NCBI RefSeq assembly: GCF_900101175.1
Contig: NZ_FNFQ01000002.1
Location: 540,793-604,792, forward strand
Length of the DNA: 64,000 nucleotides
Source of the DNA: Stenotrophomonas pavanii
GTDB lineage: Bacteria; Pseudomonadota; Gammaproteobacteria; Xanthomonadales; Xanthomonadaceae
Direction: 5' to 3'
Part shown: positions 62,374-64,000 of the stretch, piece by piece
Layout of the letters: the number at the start of each line of letters is the position of its first letter
Position numbering within the stretch: position 1 is the first letter of the stretch
Program-made: the position numbers and the translations under genes
The notes under the pieces: generated by a model
The model's database searches: none
What the model was told of the DNA's origin: nothing
What the model saw: the letters and a program-made list of their open reading frames with translations, nothing else

Positions 62374-63627
62374 TTACTCCGGCTGATTCGCAGGTGTGGC
62401 GTTAGCCATAGCAGTCTCCAGTGCAGCGAGCCGACTCTCAAGGGCGCTGAGCCGCTCAGCCGTGGCGACCTCGCGCGCTTGCCGTTCTTGGTGTGCAGCC
62501 ACCAGATACGCGATCAGCTGATCGGTAGCCCAAGCTGCGTACTGTCCATCAATAGCATTTTCAAGGATCACTTCCGGCGTGTTCTGGCGCATGGCATCGT
62601 CAGCCATTACGAACGCACGATCAGCAAGCCCGCCATCGCCGAAACCTTCAAGGTATCGACCGATGCGCGTGTTCAATCCCAACAACGCATCAGTAGCGTT
62701 TTCAATCGTTCGCAACGATGCGGTGTCTTTGATGCGCGGATCGGAACCGCCACCACTGACACCGCCGCTAGCAGTCAGCACGCCGGTGCTGCTGAATCGC
62801 ACGTTGCCGCCCGTACCTGTGCCGCACTGGAAATAGATGTCACCGTTGGGCTGGTATTCCATGAACTGCTGTACGGTTGCGTCAACTTGACGGAACAACC
62901 GCCAAGTGAAGTCTGACCATGATGTGCCAGTGGAACCGTTGGATCGATAGTAATGCGTAGAAAACTTGTCAGCATTGGCACCCGGCCTGCCTTCAAGGCT
63001 TTGCAAAAGGTAACCTTGATACTGCCCAGCAGGGATAGCGGGGCCGACGACATAAAGTTGCGTCGTGTCCAATCGCACGGTCGTGCCAGAAATGAACGCG
63101 TTGGTGCCAGTTATCGTCACGCTGGTGCCACGCAGTTCCAACGGAGCAAACGATGCTTCATCGCTGGTGACAGATTGCAACGCGGTGGTGCCTGCACCGC
63201 TGTTTAAGAAGCGCAGCATGTTCTGATTCGCAACAGTCTGCACCTTGAAACTGGCGTTTACGCGAGTCGGACCAGTGAAAGTGTCACCCGAACGCGCAGC
63301 GGCGCGACTCGCACCTAGGTTGGCGGCGTCGGCGGTGGCCTGTGCGTTTGCCGCAGCCGTACCAGCGTCAGTCGCTTTTCCGTCAGCCGCGTTCACGGCA
63401 GATTGGAGCGCTTGATCACCCTGCGAACGAGCCTGCATCTCCTGCTGCAGGCCGGCTTTGAGGTCGGCCACGTCCTGGCCGATGTTTGATGAGCCGCCTT
63501 CTAGATCCGACAGTCGCTGCTCGGCATCCTGGAAGTTGTCGTTGCATTTCCCGAACGCGGTGAACGCGTCGTCGCCTGGGCGGCCGTCCGGCTGGATGGT
63601 GGTTTGATCGATGAGTTTCTGCGGCAT
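62374..63627 (-). CDS. Phage tail fibre protein with C-terminal chaperone (peptidase S74-like) domain
   Basis: A 417-residue protein starting MPQKLIDQTTIQPDGRPGDD, preferred over a frame opening nine codons upstream. The N-terminal helix (DNFQDAEQRLSDLEGG, DLKAGLQQEMQARSQGDQAL) is the trimerising shaft attachment, followed by an Ala-rich coil (DGKATDAGTAAANAQATADA). The middle has beta-repeat receptor-binding segments (GTTVRLDTTQLYVVGPAIPA). The C-terminal third (SDPRIKDTASLRTIENATDA, LLGLNTRIGRYLEGFGDGG) resembles the intramolecular chaperone domain of endosialidase-type fibres, ending in a leucine-rich coil. Determines host binding. Confidence 0.85.
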   Translation of the reverse strand: MPQKLIDQTTIQPDGRPGDDAFTAFGKCNDNFQDAEQRLSDLEGGSSNIGQDVADLKAGLQQEMQARSQGDQALQSAVNAADGKATDAGTAAANAQATADAANLGASRAAARSGDTFTGPTRVNASFKVQTVANQNMLRFLNSGAGTTALQSVTSDEASFAPLELRGTSVTITGTNAFISGTTVRLDTTQLYVVGPAIPAGQYQGYLLQSLEGRPGANADKFSTHYYRSNGSTGTSWSDFTWRLFRQVDATVQQFMEYQPNGDIYFQCGTGTGGNVRFSSTGVLTASGGVSGGGSDPRIKDTASLRTIENATDALLGLNTRIGRYLEGFGDGGLADRAFVMADDAMRQNTPEVILENAIDGQYAAWATDQLIAYLVAAHQERQAREVATAERLSALESRLAALETAMANATPANQPE

Positions 63628-63696
63628 GTGTGTTCTCTGCTGTTGATCGCCCACGGCAAAGCGGGCCGGATATGCCGGCCCGTGCCTTGTGCGGTT

Positions 63697-64000
63697 TCAG
63701 TTCTCGACCGAGATGATCGACAGGCTCTGCGTGATGGACTGCTGCTGGAAGGAGCCGGACTCGTGCCTAACGTCCTGTTCCGTGAAGCTGGTGATCACCG
63801 CGCGGTAGGTCATCGTCTGCGCGCTGGTGCTGGTGTCGTTTACGGTGAACGATCCACCCCAGGTGGAGGTGGCGCTGTCAGGGCCATCCTGTTCATTGAG
63901 GATCATCACCGAACCGCTGACGTTCAGGACCTGCCACAGCGATTCAGCGCCCTCACCGACCCGCCGATAGATTTCCACGCGCGCCGTGTTCTGGCCCGCG
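63697..64000 (-). CDS. Phage structural protein (C-terminal part, runs off the window)
   Basis: About 101 codons up to the window edge; no start codon is needed as the frame is open past 64000 (AGQNTARVEIYRRVGEGAES). The visible part is beta-rich (LNVSGSVMILNEQDGPDSAT, FTVNDTSTSAQTMTYRAVIT, QQSITQSLSIISVEN), ending 69 bases before the tail-fibre start. It is probably a baseplate or tail-tip protein by position. No family motif is visible. Confidence 0.55.
   Translation of the reverse strand, partial: AGQNTARVEIYRRVGEGAESLWQVLNVSGSVMILNEQDGPDSATSTWGGSFTVNDTSTSAQTMTYRAVITSFTEQDVRHESGSFQQQSITQSLSIISVEN

Overview
The window is high-GC chromosomal DNA from a gammaproteobacterium of the Xanthomonadaceae, most likely Stenotrophomonas (S. 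maltophilia complex). Three things point there: many GTAG-headed palindromic repeats of the SMAG type; a virB/virD4 cluster in the Xanthomonas order with a long VirB7; and toxins carrying the Xanthomonas VirD4-interacting domain (XVIPCD). The genus is an inference from these features, not from a database search.

Layout. 1-13.2 kb is ordinary housekeeping sequence: a partial MATE pump, DUF2239, a Nudix hydrolase with DUF1249, the divergent ppsR/ppsA pair, mscS, an ene-reductase, an EcsC protein, orn, tadA, an HxlR regulator with a quinone-type reductase, and two GNAT acetyltransferases. SMAG repeats lie between these genes, including a 44-bp tandem array at 7 kb.

13.4-33.8 kb is an interbacterial killing locus. 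Two tandem lipoproteins (probable immunity) precede a class-3 lipase with a C-terminal XVIPCD. Next come a secreted Pro/Ala-rich protein, a GH19 muramidase with XVIPCD and its probable immunity gene, which looks frameshifted. A DUF4189 protein and a complete T4SS follow (virB6-5-4-3-2-1-11-10-9-8-7, virD4 and a small upstream gene, all on the minus strand). A third XVIPCD effector with an unrecognised toxin domain, plus its lipoprotein partner, lies at 45.9-48.1 kb. VirD4 is expected to recruit XVIPCD proteins and the T4SS to deliver them into rival Gram-negative cells, while the immunity proteins protect the producer and its kin.

33.9-45.8 kb holds accessory chromosomal genes: an HD hydrolase, an MFS pump, a MerR regulator broken by a 20-bp duplication next to its intact-looking operator and an OYE-family oxidoreductase, small membrane proteins, a hybrid histidine kinase, a FAD monooxygenase divergent from a TetR regulator, and a TonB-dependent receptor with a Fur-box-like site. 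48.2-54.8 kb has a small orphan gene with a strongly structured leader, an HxlR regulator beside an AcuI/YhdH-type reductase, helicase IV and a secreted TraB-like protein.

55.2-64.0 kb is the left end of an integrated phage-like element: a remnant of a tRNA-Ser 3' end, a P4-type tyrosine integrase, cargo genes (a Tse2-like toxin module, RidA, an NmrA/HxlR pair) separated by partial copies of one phage gene, then an SRAP protein, a tail fibre and another phage gene running off the window.
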